From Bin87 sp034423595 (lineage in GTDB: Bacteria; Chloroflexota; Dehalococcoidia; Lucifugimonadales; UBA3495), in the NCBI GenBank assembly GCA_965207025.1, contig OZ242258.1, positions 2,542,001 to 2,606,000 on the forward strand: 64,000 nt of DNA, in the 5' to 3' direction. Under the pieces are notes generated by a model. It did no database searches. It was not told the DNA's origin and was given only the letters and a program-made list of their open reading frames with translations. Shown piece by piece: positions 43,337 to 53,500 of this stretch (the stretch's first letter is position 1; each line of letters opens with the position of its first letter). The translations under genes were made by a program, and so were the position numbers.

Positions 43337-44233
43337 TTATTTGCGTTGGATCTGGAACCCGGCTTCTTCTTCCATGGGCAGTACGATAGCCGCACCGTCC
43401 AGATCGCCCAAGCCCTGATCCACGGCCTCGTAGAATAACCGATAAGCAAGGTCGCCGCCGGGTATAGGCGTCTCCAAATCTCGCGCCATTTCCTGTATCA
43501 AACTCAGGTCCTTCAGAAATACCCGCAGCTGCGTGCGGATGCCAGCGAAGTCCCGGTCCAGCATGGCCGGCGCGTTACGCCCCAAGATGAAGCTCTGGCC
43601 CCAGCCCGAGTTGACCAGCTCGAACACCAGCGCGGGGTCGGCACCCGATTTGGCCGCCAGCAGCATCGCCTCCGCCGCCGCCACCTTATGTACGCCTACC
43701 AACAGCTGGTTGACCAGCTTGGCCGCCGTCCCTGAGCCGGTCGGCCCTACGTGGCGCACCACTGCGCCCATCACGTCGAACGCAGGCTGGGCCCGCGCGT
43801 AGGCTTCGGTCGGTCCACCCACCATGATGGTCAGCGTACCGTCGGTGGCGCGCTCGGTGCCGCCGCTGATGGGGGCGTCCAGGAACATCGCTCCCTGTGA
43901 TTCCGCCGCCACCGCGCACGCCTTCGACGTGGACGCGCCGACGGTGCTGTGGTCAACGATGATCTGACCCGGCCGGGAGTTGGGCAGCGCGCCGTCGTCG
44001 CCCAGCAGCACCGCCTCGCACGTCGCCACGTCGGGCAGGCAGGCCAAGACGATGTCGCAGTGTTCCATCACCTCGGCGGTTGAGGAGGCAGCGGTCGCGC
44101 CGGCATCCGCGATCTGGCCCACCTTCTCCTGGCTGCGGTTATGCACCGTCAGGTCATACCCTGCCCGCAGCAGGTTGTACGACATGGGGAGGCCCATGCG
44201 GCCCAGGCCGATAAAACCGATCTTTTCACTCAA
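43337..44233 (-). CDS. 3-hydroxyisobutyrate-dehydrogenase-type oxidoreductase
   Basis: 298 aa. NAD-binding GFIGLGRMGLPMSYNLLRAGY, substrate loop DAPISGGTERATDGTLTIMVGG and catalytic Lys in GSGTAAKLVNQLL. Beta-hydroxyacid dehydrogenase family, covering 3-hydroxyisobutyrate, tartronate semialdehyde and succinic semialdehyde reductases. It is adjacent to the class IV aminotransferase, so a role in branched-chain amino acid breakdown is possible but not shown. Its ribosome site (gaggag) is at 44240-44245. Confidence 0.9.
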   Translation of the reverse strand: MSEKIGFIGLGRMGLPMSYNLLRAGYDLTVHNRSQEKVGQIADAGATAASSTAEVMEHCDIVLACLPDVATCEAVLLGDDGALPNSRPGQIIVDHSTVGASTSKACAVAAESQGAMFLDAPISGGTERATDGTLTIMVGGPTEAYARAQPAFDVMGAVVRHVGPTGSGTAAKLVNQLLVGVHKVAAAEAMLLAAKSGADPALVFELVNSGWGQSFILGRNAPAMLDRDFAGIRTQLRVFLKDLSLIQEMARDLETPIPGGDLAYRLFYEAVDQGLGDLDGAAIVLPMEEEAGFQIQRK

Positions 44234-44245
44234 GTTATCAACTCC

Positions 44246-44568
44246 TCAAGCGGGTGCATTGGCGACAATAAGGAGGCGGGCGACGAAACGGCGCGCTCTG
44301 GGTCGGTATTGGGCAATCCTTCTGTCACTCATTTGCCCGTGGTAGAAATGGTTGTGAAACCGTTCCATCACGTCAAATTCGGTGAGCCATGACTGTCATA
44401 GGGCCATCCGTTTCGCAAGGCGACGGCTATCAGAGCGTGAGCTACCGCGCCCCACAGCATTTCCGCCCCTTTCAGCGGTTTGCCGGCAGCAAACTCCATA
44501 TCCGCATCGTCCAAGAATTCCGGCGCCAGTTCAATGTGTTCCTGCCGCGGTAACGTTGGAGTAGTCAT
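44246..44568 (-). pseudogene. HEPN/PaREP1-like small protein, frameshifted
   Basis: From ATG 44568 the frame reads EFLDDADMEFAAGKPLKGAE and AHALIAVALRNGWPYDSHGS, then hits TGA at 44368. One frame over, from about 44390, the sequence continues LTEFDVMERFHNHFYHGQMS and RRFVARLLIVANAP to TGA at 44246. That continuation aligns in layout with the neighbouring paralog at 44573, so a one-base indel near 44385-44395 is likely. The function of such helical proteins is unclear; some are nucleotidyltransferase partners, but no such partner is seen here. Confidence 0.6.
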
Positions 44569-44572
44569 CAGG

Positions 44573-44935
44573 TCACTCTGTAAGACGCTGCACTTCGTTA
44601 ATAAACTCGCGCACTACCCGGAGCATGCGGTGGCTGTCGCCGTCCTCCCAAACGAAATAGCCATAGTGAACCTTTCCGGGGTAGCCTTCTACAGCAGCGT
44701 ACGAGCTCAGCAGAATCTCGCCAACCTGCTCATCCATCTTGGCTATCTTTTCCACCATCGGGTAGAGGTCATCTCCGTCATAATCCCAGCCCTTTATGGC
44801 TGCGACGGTTTTGAGGGTATGGTTCATTGCCGCCCACAGGTGCTCCGTAGCCGCCAGCGCGTCCGCATTCTCAAACTCCCGGTCGGCGGCATCCAGATAA
44901 TCCTGGGCGGTTTTCAGGTCCTTGTGCGTCTGCAT
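44573..44935 (-). CDS. HEPN/PaREP1-like small helical protein
   Basis: 120 aa from ATG 44935; a frame from 44953 is also possible. AQDYLDAADREFENADAL and HLWAAMNHTLKTVAAIKGWDYD match the pattern of the next gene's N-terminal half. Mostly helical, acidic and soluble. It ends 4 bp before the start of its paralog, so they share a transcript. Family naming is tentative. Confidence 0.6.
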   Translation of the reverse strand: MQTHKDLKTAQDYLDAADREFENADALAATEHLWAAMNHTLKTVAAIKGWDYDGDDLYPMVEKIAKMDEQVGEILLSSYAAVEGYPGKVHYGYFVWEDGDSHRMLRVVREFINEVQRLTE

Positions 44936-45000
44936 CGTGCATCCCTTTGGCAATTTGGTAGTGACCAGCGTAGCGCAGCCTTTCTAACGCGACAACTTAC

Positions 45001-45795
45001 TTACCAAATCAGCCCTTCCGCCAGCGCTGCCGCCTCCACCAGTTCCCAGCCGTCCTGTATGCCGGGGAGAAGTTGGCCGCACGCCTCCGCTTTCAGCACG
45101 GCCCGTCCGGTCTCGTCGGTATCGTCCACGGACACCAACGCGGCAGTAACCTGCGCCGCCTCATCAGGGTCAATTTCGGGCCGGGCTGTGAAGCAGCAGT
45201 GGCTGTAGCCCGGGCTGCTCCAGAACACCTTGAGGTCTGCGGAGTCGATGCCGTGGCGGTCGGTCAGCGTGTCCAGCGTCCGGGCACTCACTGCGCCGGC
45301 ATCGTATGTGCGATCCAGCACTTGCAACGCTACGTCGATCTGGTCGTTGTTGTGCTGTCGGTTGCGCTGGTCGTAGAAGTCCGCCGCTTCCAGGGAACGC
45401 GATGGGATGATTCCCATCTGTTTCAAAAAATATACCGGCAGCAATCCGGCTTCCACCGAGTCTCGCGCCGCGAAAGCGAACCGTTTACCGGGCAAGTCCT
45501 CCACCGTATCGATGCCCGAATCCGTCCGCGTGATGAACTTGGTGGTGAACCCTACGTCAACGTCCCGGAGGGCCAGCACCGGGGCGTCGTCATCCATCGC
45601 CCGACGCATTTTGACGTGGGACAGCGGCCCGTTCCACGCCAGGTTGATCTCCCCGCGCACGAACGCGTCCACCATCTGGTCGTAGCCGGAATAGAGCACC
45701 CAGTCGAACTCGACCCCGTTTCTGCGGAACACCGTTTCCAGGGCTTTGCACAAATCCAGATGAGCGGGCGACCCTGTTGCTCCCATCCTGATCAT
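45001..45795 (-). CDS. PhnD-like substrate-binding protein without signal peptide
   Basis: 264 aa from ATG 45795, where the type II binding fold starts (IRMGATGSPAHLDLCKALETVF). Family segments are VDAFVRGEINLAWNGPLSHVK, TKFITRTDSGIDTVEDLPGKRFAFAARDS read as a hinge region, and ADLKVFWSSPGYSHCCF. PhnD relatives bind phosphonates or phosphate outside the cell, but this start has no signal peptide and a start further upstream does not add one. No permease or ATPase gene is adjacent. It may be a cytoplasmic sensor or enzyme-like member. Confidence 0.75.
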   Translation of the reverse strand: MIRMGATGSPAHLDLCKALETVFRRNGVEFDWVLYSGYDQMVDAFVRGEINLAWNGPLSHVKMRRAMDDDAPVLALRDVDVGFTTKFITRTDSGIDTVEDLPGKRFAFAARDSVEAGLLPVYFLKQMGIIPSRSLEAADFYDQRNRQHNNDQIDVALQVLDRTYDAGAVSARTLDTLTDRHGIDSADLKVFWSSPGYSHCCFTARPEIDPDEAAQVTAALVSVDDTDETGRAVLKAEACGQLLPGIQDGWELVEAAALAEGLIW

Positions 45796-46141
45796 GTCGC
45801 TACCTCCCGCACGGCCACGCGCCAAACCGGGTGGCCCATCGCACCTATCAACCTTCTGCGCCGCCAGTCTAACAGCCTCCCCAATCACTGCCAACCGACG
45901 GGGCAACCAGCGGAGCGAGAGGCATGGCACGGCTTTTGGGCCGTGATAGTAGATTTCAAAAAATTACTCAAATCAGCAACCGGGTTATGTCTCGCGACGC
46001 ATGGCTGCTCTGGTATAAAAAGTCATTACCAGGAGCGGCGGCAGCTCGCCCGTTGCGTTGACAACGCGCCGGCGCTCCACTCATACCAAAATTCGCATGA
46101 CCGAGCAGCCCAAGGCTGACGGCACAGGAAGGAAAGGGACA
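45796..46141. other. Gene-free region between divergent genes
   Basis: No coding region is supported. A -10-like tataaa occurs at 46014-46019 on the plus strand without a good -35. The rest shows nothing I recognise. Confidence 0.4.
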
Positions 46142-46828
46142 ATGCCAGACCAATTTTCCAACGAACTGGCTCAACGGCTGCGCAAAGCCGAAGAAGCCGC
46201 GGCATACGTCGAAAGGCTGGAATCGCTGGCTTCGGAAGCACCCTCACTGCGGGAACAAGTGAGCCTGCTGCAACGACTGGAAGAGCGGGAGCGCCACCGG
46301 GAGGACGCTTCGGAACGTGCCCGCGTCGCTCTGGAGGCGGCAAGCCAGGCGCAGGAGAATCTTCCCGCGATAATCGCCAACGCGGCCAACATGGTGAACC
46401 AACTGTCCGAGACTCTGCGCGAGGTGGACACGTTCCGCCGGGAAGCGACCGCTGCACTGAGCGTGGTCGACCGAATGGACTATGAGGACGAACTGGACCA
46501 AATATCGGAAGCGCAGGAAGGGAGCGAAGGCGACGGATTCGCAAGGGATCCACAGTCCAGCCGAATGATCATCGCGGCCCGGCACGGGAGCGCCCGGGTA
46601 CGACAGATGATCGAGGCGATGTCTCCCGGATTTGACGTGTTCACCGGTTGCGACCTGGACACCGTTCCAATGCGGCGAGAACTGACGACGCTGATCATGG
46701 CACAGTTGGCTGCGGAGATCGAAGCCGGCCGACCACAACAGCGCCGGCCGGCTCCGCCACCGCCGCCGCCAAGCATGACGGAAACTCCAGCTCCCGTAGC
46801 CCAGGAATCTGACGGCGCCGGCGACTGA
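46142..46828 (+). CDS. Coiled-coil protein of unknown function
   Basis: 228 aa from ATG 46142 (aaaggg upstream); ATG 46097 is an alternative. Residues about 5-120 are a long charged heptad-like helix (ELAQRLRKAEEAAAYVERLE, LLQRLEERERHREDASERAR), followed by an acidic stretch and a C-terminal Pro-rich tail with eight consecutive prolines. No membrane segment or enzymatic motif. It precedes the two giant permease genes on the same strand but is separated from them by 270 bp and repeats. Confidence 0.65.
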   Translation: MPDQFSNELAQRLRKAEEAAAYVERLESLASEAPSLREQVSLLQRLEERERHREDASERARVALEAASQAQENLPAIIANAANMVNQLSETLREVDTFRREATAALSVVDRMDYEDELDQISEAQEGSEGDGFARDPQSSRMIIAARHGSARVRQMIEAMSPGFDVFTGCDLDTVPMRRELTTLIMAQLAAEIEAGRPQQRRPAPPPPPPSMTETPAPVAQESDGAGD

Positions 46829-46883
46829 CGGAACGCGCCGGCAATCACCCGGCCGGCATCACCCACCGGCCCGGATTAAACCC

Positions 46884-47073
46884 GACGGGGCGGGTTTCAG
46901 ACCCGTCCCGATTTCTCCTTGATTGTGCGAGCGACTCTGCGGCACGGCAGTTTTGACGGGCAGCGGTATGGTATGCTGCGTGGGGCCCGTAGCAACGCTC
47001 CGACGCGCTGCAACGTGGCCTACTTTGAGAAGATGCCTTTCGAGCACATGGGGCGGGCCTGGAACCCGCCCTT
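46884..47073. repeat. Two imperfect GGGGCGGG palindromes before the permease pair
   Basis: acggggcgggtttcagaccc (46886-46905, continuing gtcccg) and ggggcgggcctggaacccgc (47050-47069, continuing cctta) are variants of the palindrome at 36355. The rest of the 46829-47100 gap holds no supported gene. Confidence 0.65.
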
Positions 47074-47100
47074 ACAGTCGCTGCACACATCGCCGTTGTC

Positions 47101-50100
47101 GTGATCCAAAACTTCGCCCTTCTGCTGTGGCTATTGCCCCGACGGTTGCGTTCGGCGTGGGGGCTGCTGGCCGTTACCGCGTTTGGCGTGCTCGCTGCGG
47201 TAACGATCATGGCCCTGGGCGCAATGTACTCGCAAGCCCTGGCTGAAGCGGGCTTGCGTCACTCGCTGGCAGTTACGTCGCCGACGATCATCAATACCCA
47301 GGTGGTCGTGCGCAACCGTCCGATGGGGCCGGAGGACTATGCGGCCCTGCGCACCGAAATTGAGGACATCGTCGCATCGGACGTGGGGTATCTGCTGAGG
47401 GACGTGAACCGCTACGCGAAGATGTTGCCCACGCTGCCGCTGACCCAGGTGGGAGCGCCGTACGGCGTGGCTGACGTTCCGTTGGGGCGTCCGTTTTTCG
47501 TCACCGGATTTGCCGAGAATTCCCGGCTGGCTGAGGGGCGCTGGCCGTCGGATGCAGTTGTCGAGGATCCCGGCGGATGTCCGGAGACCGGCGGTTGCAC
47601 GAAGATTGAGGGGGTGATGGGAGTGGACACGGCCCGGCTGCTAGGTTGGGACGTGGGCAAGGAGACCTGGCTGGTGGTTCCGCCCTGCGACAACGTGAGC
47701 TACGAGGGAGGAGGAGATCAGGGGACATGGACGGCGACCTGTCGGGGCAGCGCGGATTCGACGCCGGCGCAGTACATCTCGGTTACCATTGTGGGCATGG
47801 TCGAACCCATCGACCCGCGGGCCGAGTACTGGATGGGATCAGCCGACTATTTCCGCTTCGGCGACTGGGAAGGCCGGCCGATTGCCCCCATCTACGTAAG
47901 CGAGGCGGCGTACTTCGACGGCATCGGACGGCCGTACCCCACCCTGGTGGGCGACTACGGATGGTTCCTGTACGTCGTTCCGGACGTGATCACGTCGGAT
48001 ACCGTTCAGAAAACCCGAGACGACCTGACCGCGCTGGAAACCAACATCAACAGCCAGTTTCCGCGTTCGTACGTCCTGACCGGCCTCGAAAACGGTCGGG
48101 GAACCGGTTTGCTGGCCATCTACCAGCGAGAGCTGACGCTGGCCAGGGCCCCGCTTTTCCTGTTTATCTCGCTAGTGGTGGTCGTCATTCTGTACTTTCT
48201 TGCGCTGGCAGTCAGCCTGCTGGCGGGGGCACGGTCTTCCGAATCCTCAATGATGCGGAGCCGAGGCGCGAGCGTGGGACAGATCAGCGGGATGCTGGCG
48301 GTGGGTGAAGGGGTAATCGTAGTGGCGGCGACGATAGTCGGGCCGCTGCTGGCATGGGGAATCGGCAGCTTGTTCCTGGTGGGATCCATCAATCCCGCCG
48401 ACCGGGCGGGCGTGGGCGAAACCCCGTTGGACGTGACCCTGTCCTGGCAGATGTACGCCATGGGCGCGCTGGGCGGCTTGCTGAGCCTGATGGTGCTCAC
48501 GGCAGCGGGAGGCAGCCTGGCCCGGTTGGGCATACTGGACTTCCTGAGAGCCCGCGCCCGGCCGCCGTCGGCCCCGTGGCTGCAACGATATTATATCGAC
48601 GTTCTGGCGGTGATTGCCCTGGCGGTGCTGATCTGGCAGATTCGCCAACGGGGCGGGTTTGTGGAAGGAACACTGACCGGGACCGGGCCATCGTTGGACC
48701 CGTCGCTGCTGGTGGCTCCGTCGGCGGCGCTGCTCACGCTGGCCTTCCTGATGCTGCGCGCGCTGCCCTGGGTGATGGTGGGTTTAGCGTGGTCTGCCCA
48801 GCGAGGGGCGCCGGCTTGGGCCGCATTGTCCTTGCGGCGCATGGCCCGGCACCCTTTGCCCTACGCATCGCTGACGGTGGTGGTGACCCTGGCAGCGGCC
48901 CTGGGGGTGTTCGCAGGGTCGTTCCAGACCACCCTGGCGCGCAGCGAAGCCGACCAGGCCAGCCACCGGGTTGGAGGAGACATAGTTCTGGGCGGCGCCC
49001 AGTTCCTGGGCCGGTCGGAAACGGAGCGAGTGGAACGTTTGCTGGCGATTGATGGAGTGGAGACGGTATCGCCCGTCATTCGCGAGTCGGTGGGATTTGT
49101 GGACGGCGGCTCCCAACGGGGAACGGTCATGGGGATTGATCCCATCACGTTTCCCGGGACTTCCTGGTGGCGCGACGATTTCGTGGAGAACGAACCCGTC
49201 CCGTTGGATACGTTGTTGGCTCCCCTGCGGCGCACGCTGACGCCGGAGGCGGCGGGAGTCGCGTTGCCTCCGGGCACGGAACGGGTGGGCATATGGGTGC
49301 GACGTGATGACGGGCAACACGTGGGCGCAGCCGTACCGCTCCCTACCTACCGGCTGTGGATGCGAATCGGCAACGAACGCGGATTATATCGCAACCTGGA
49401 ATTGGGAGAATTGGCGCCCCAATTCGGGAAGGGCGAATCGTGGAAATACGTGTCTGCGCCATTAGCGTCGGAGCATCAAACCCAGTCGGAAGAGGAACGG
49501 TGGCGTGTAGTGTCGGTGCATCTTTCCGGCGATACCTTCTCACGCACACCTCCGGGCGGCCTGTCCTTCGACGACGTCACGGCTCATGGGCGCACCCTCC
49601 CCGATGGCGCGCTGGTGGTGGAGGGGTTCGAGGAAGTGGGACCCTGGACGGCATTGCCCCAGGGAGGGAACGCTCCCGACCGCACCGAGAGAACACCGGA
49701 TGCAGCCCGCACCGGCGATATGGGTTTGTGGATCCGGTGGGAAGAACCGCTGGGCCGTTCGCCCCGGGGAATAGTAATCCCGCCGGGTCAGTTGCCCCTG
49801 CCCGCAGTGTCGGGGCCCGGGTTCGAGGCGGGACAACAGGTGCGGATCACCGTTGATGGCTACGTGGTTCCGACGCGGATCACGGGCGTGGTGAATCACT
49901 TCCCCACACTTGATCACGGGCGTCCCTTCGTGGTGGTTTCGGTCCATGAGTTACGGGCCTGGCTGGACCAGGCGCCGGGGGCGAAACCCATTACGCCGGA
50001 TGAATGGTGGTTCAACATTTCCGACGATCCCAACCTGGACCGGGAGGAGGTGGCAGCTTCCATACTGGATGTTGGCTATCGGCTTTCCTTCCTGCGAGAC

Positions 50101-50571
50101 CGGGCGGCGGCGGTTGATCTGGCCACCAGGAACCCGCTGGCCGGCGGAGCATGGGACGCGCTGGCCGCCATTGGGCTGGCGACCCTGGCTTTGGCGGTAG
50201 GGTTGGCGCTGTGCGCCCACGCGGCGGTAGCAGTGCGCGAGCAGCGGGTGGACCTGTCGGTGGGCGCCGCTTTGGGCGTGCCGCGCTGGCAACGATTGGC
50301 CGGGCTGGCGCTGGAACGCGCCATCGTCGGCGCGTTGGGGATCATCATCGGAGGGCTGGCGGGCTGGGCTCTGGCCCGGTGGACACTGGGGGAGTTGGCG
50401 AGCAATGCCTCGGGAGGGCCGGTAACGCCTCCCATCATCTTCATCGCGCAGGGCCCGTGGCTGGCGGCAACTTTCGTATGCCTGGCGATAGCAGCGGCGG
50501 CGGCCATGACCCTGGGCGCGATGGTCGCCAGCCGGCTGCATCCGCCTGAAGTACTGCGGGAGACGGAGTGA
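47101..50571 (+). CDS. FtsX-like ABC permease, duplicated-module type (first of pair)
   Basis: 1156 aa from GTG 47101. An N-terminal helix (LAVTAFGVLAAVTIMALGAM) is followed by a ~300-residue outside domain, then three helices around residues 345-475 (LFLFISLVVVVILYFLALAV, VVAATIVGPLLAWGIGS, MGALGGLLSLMVL). A second module repeats helix, outside domain and a C-terminal three-helix FtsX unit with AAVAVREQRVDLSVGAALGVPRW. The MacB/FtsX-like plan suggests an exporter or a mechanotransmission complex. No ATPase gene is in the window. The stop overlaps the next start by 4 nt. Confidence 0.85.
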   Translation: MIQNFALLLWLLPRRLRSAWGLLAVTAFGVLAAVTIMALGAMYSQALAEAGLRHSLAVTSPTIINTQVVVRNRPMGPEDYAALRTEIEDIVASDVGYLLRDVNRYAKMLPTLPLTQVGAPYGVADVPLGRPFFVTGFAENSRLAEGRWPSDAVVEDPGGCPETGGCTKIEGVMGVDTARLLGWDVGKETWLVVPPCDNVSYEGGGDQGTWTATCRGSADSTPAQYISVTIVGMVEPIDPRAEYWMGSADYFRFGDWEGRPIAPIYVSEAAYFDGIGRPYPTLVGDYGWFLYVVPDVITSDTVQKTRDDLTALETNINSQFPRSYVLTGLENGRGTGLLAIYQRELTLARAPLFLFISLVVVVILYFLALAVSLLAGARSSESSMMRSRGASVGQISGMLAVGEGVIVVAATIVGPLLAWGIGSLFLVGSINPADRAGVGETPLDVTLSWQMYAMGALGGLLSLMVLTAAGGSLARLGILDFLRARARPPSAPWLQRYYIDVLAVIALAVLIWQIRQRGGFVEGTLTGTGPSLDPSLLVAPSAALLTLAFLMLRALPWVMVGLAWSAQRGAPAWAALSLRRMARHPLPYASLTVVVTLAAALGVFAGSFQTTLARSEADQASHRVGGDIVLGGAQFLGRSETERVERLLAIDGVETVSPVIRESVGFVDGGSQRGTVMGIDPITFPGTSWWRDDFVENEPVPLDTLLAPLRRTLTPEAAGVALPPGTERVGIWVRRDDGQHVGAAVPLPTYRLWMRIGNERGLYRNLELGELAPQFGKGESWKYVSAPLASEHQTQSEEERWRVVSVHLSGDTFSRTPPGGLSFDDVTAHGRTLPDGALVVEGFEEVGPWTALPQGGNAPDRTERTPDAARTGDMGLWIRWEEPLGRSPRGIVIPPGQLPLPAVSGPGFEAGQQVRITVDGYVVPTRITGVVNHFPTLDHGRPFVVVSVHELRAWLDQAPGAKPITPDEWWFNISDDPNLDREEVAASILDVGYRLSFLRDRAAAVDLATRNPLAGGAWDALAAIGLATLALAVGLALCAHAAVAVREQRVDLSVGAALGVPRWQRLAGLALERAIVGALGIIIGGLAGWALARWTLGELASNASGGPVTPPIIFIAQGPWLAATFVCLAIAAAAAMTLGAMVASRLHPPEVLRETE

Positions 50572-53500
50572 TGACCGCTATCCTCAACCTTGGCTACGTT
50601 CTGGCGCGGAGGCGGCTGATGTCGTCGTTCCGCATCGAGTTGACGGTGCTGCTCGGGGTTACGCTGGCGGTGGTGCTGCTATCCAGCGCGGTGGTGTTCA
50701 ACGACCTGCTGGCCGAAACCGCGCTGCGGCGAACCCTGTCCGAGGCGGATTCGAGCGACGTGAACATGTGGGTGCGCGTGTTCAACGACCTGGACGATCC
50801 GCGGGTCTCGACGGCGGCCAGCGACCGGTATCGCAACTCCCAGCGATTCGTGGCGCAGCGAGTCCTGCCGCCGCTGGGCGAAGCCATCGGCGCAGCGTCT
50901 TTCCAGGTGGAGACGGCGACGTTTTACTTTTCCGGGAGGCCCAACCTGGACCTCCCCAACGACGTTCGGCCGCGGGGACGGATGCAATACCTTGCGGGAT
51001 TGCAGGAAGGAAAGGCCCGATTAGTGCAAGGGCGGTGGCCGGGAGTCGCCGGCGACGGTGGGTACGACGACAGCACGGGCGAGACGGACAACGTAGTCAT
51101 TGAGGTGGCGGTTGACTCCACTGGCTTTGAGTTTCTGGACCTTCCGCTGGGCGAAGGGTTCGGCATCGTGCCGGCCACCGGGGGCGACGGGCAGCCCACC
51201 ACTCAAGTAGTGGTGGTTGGGATCATTGAACCCGTGGACCGGGATGAGGAATACTGGTACCGGCGCGACAAGCTGTTGTCGTACCACGACGACGACTGGA
51301 CGCTGGTACCGCTCTTTGTATCCGAAGATGCCCTGCGCCAGCAGGTCGGCCGGCGCTACCCGGGCATCTACACCAGTTCGGCGTGGTTCCTACAGGTTGA
51401 CCGCACCGGCCTGCCGGCGAAACAAGTGGACGAGTTCCAGGGTGCGCTGAGGCAGGTGAGAAGGGACGTGGCAAACTTCCTGCCCAACGGGAGCACGTCC
51501 ACCGGATTGGCAAGAATTCTGGAAGACCATGAAGAGCGATTATTGCTGGCCCGGATTCCCCTGTTCCTGATGGTGTTCCTGGTTACGGGGATACTCGCGT
51601 ATTACCTGACCATCACCGCCGGCATGGTGATTCGGGCGCGGGCGGCGGAAATCGCTATGCTCAAGAGCCGGGGCGCGACCACATTCCAGATTGGCGTGTT
51701 GACCCTGGTGGAAGGGCTGCTGCTGGCCGCGCCGGCCGTAATCGTAGGGGTGCTATTGTCGCCCTTGCTGGCCAAGGGACTGGGTGGGCTGGTGTTTGAC
51801 ACCGCCGCGATTGGTCCGGAGGCGGGATCTGCGCCGGTGTCGTTATCCTGGCAGGCGTTTGGAATGGGCGCAGCCGGCGCAGCGCTGGCGGTACTGGTGC
51901 TGTCGCTGGCGACGCTGGCGGCGGCCGGCAAGGGTATCGTCGAGTTTCGGCAGGCCGGCGCGAGGCCGGCCCAAACGCCCTTCATTCACAGATACTACCT
52001 TGACCTGCTGGCGCTGGTCGTCATTGCCTTTCTCTGGTGGCAGATCTCCAATCGCGGCACGGTGCTGACCCGAAGCCTGGGGGGACGCGAATTGGAGATC
52101 GATTTCGCCCTGTTGCTGGGCCCGGTACTTGGGCTGATTGCACTGGGCCTGCTGGTGATGCGGTTCTTCCCTCTGGCCATGGGATTGCTGGCGAGAGCGG
52201 TGGGGCCGGTTGGTCCCGGCTGGCTGGTGCAGGGCTTGCGACATATCGCCCGAGACCCAATCGCGCCCGGCAGCCTCGTCGCCCTGCTAATGCTAGCGAC
52301 CGCTCTGGGTGTGGTGGGCAGCGCGTTTTCGGCCACGCTGACCCGCAGCCTGGCCGATCGGGTGCGGTACGAAACCGGAGCGGACATACGCATTCTGCAC
52401 GATGCCGGGCGGATACCGCGCGCCTACTCCGGCGCATCCCGTGTCGTTCCCGACTCCGCCGAGGTCATGCGGACTGAGGGCAGCCTGTTAACCGAAGGGT
52501 TCGGATCGCAGCGCGTTTCGGTGCTGGCGGTCGAGTCTGCACGGTTGTCGGAAGTTGCGTGGTGGCGAGAGGACTTCGGGGAGGGCAACACGCTGCCCGA
52601 TTTGATGGCGGCGGTCGCGCCGAATCCCGACGCGCCCGATGGGCTACCGCTGCCGGAAGGAACCAGAAGTCTCTCCCTGTGGGCGCGCACCGGTGATTTT
52701 CAGAACCGGCTGGTGAGCGTATCGGCGCGCCTGCGCGACGGCGCCGGACGACACTATGACGTACCGCTCGGGGACGTCAGCGGACGGGATTGGATACAAC
52801 TGCAAGGAGACCTGGCGTTGCGGTTGGGCAGGACGGGGCGTCCCACCGACGATGAGCGACGACCGCGCCTTGACCAGCCGCCCCACACCCTGATCAACAT
52901 GCAGATCGTAGGACGCACCGGCGGCGATCGTCCCGGGGTATTGTTCCTGAATGAGTTGAGCGCGCAAACTCCTCAGGGGGACGTGGTAATCGCTCCATTA
53001 GACACGGCGGACGAGTGGAGCGTGATCGAGGACTACGTTCGCCCTGGCCTCTACTCCCTGGAGACCAGCCGCAACGTATCTCGTACCGGAACGACCGGAT
53101 CTACCGTATTCAGTTGGGCGCCCGGCGGCATCGGCGCTCCCGGACTTAGACCCGGCTCCACATCGCCCCCGCTGCCGGCGGTAGTGAGTCCGGGAATACT
53201 TGAAGCGGCCGGCGCCGAAGTCGGGGACCGCATCAGTCTGGGCATGTCAACATTCGCGCTGCCGCTGGTGGTAACGGGGGTGACCGATTTCTTCCCGACG
53301 GTGGACCCACGCGAGCAACCGTTCGTCATCGCCGATCTGGAGGAATTCGTCGCATACTCCAATCAGCATGGCCGGCGCATTTTCGGAGGAGCCAGTGAAC
53401 TGTGGGTTGACCAGGACAGTCCGCCGGGGGATCTAACCGGCGCGGTTGCGGAGGCGGAGGCAGTGGGGAAATTGATCCAGAACACGGGTATAACCAGCAG

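Noticed and set aside
44368..44402. TGA in the HEPN-like gene as a selenocysteine codon
   Set aside because: Reading through TGA gives no sensible continuation and soon meets another stop, whereas the neighbouring frame continues the protein; a frameshift explains it better.
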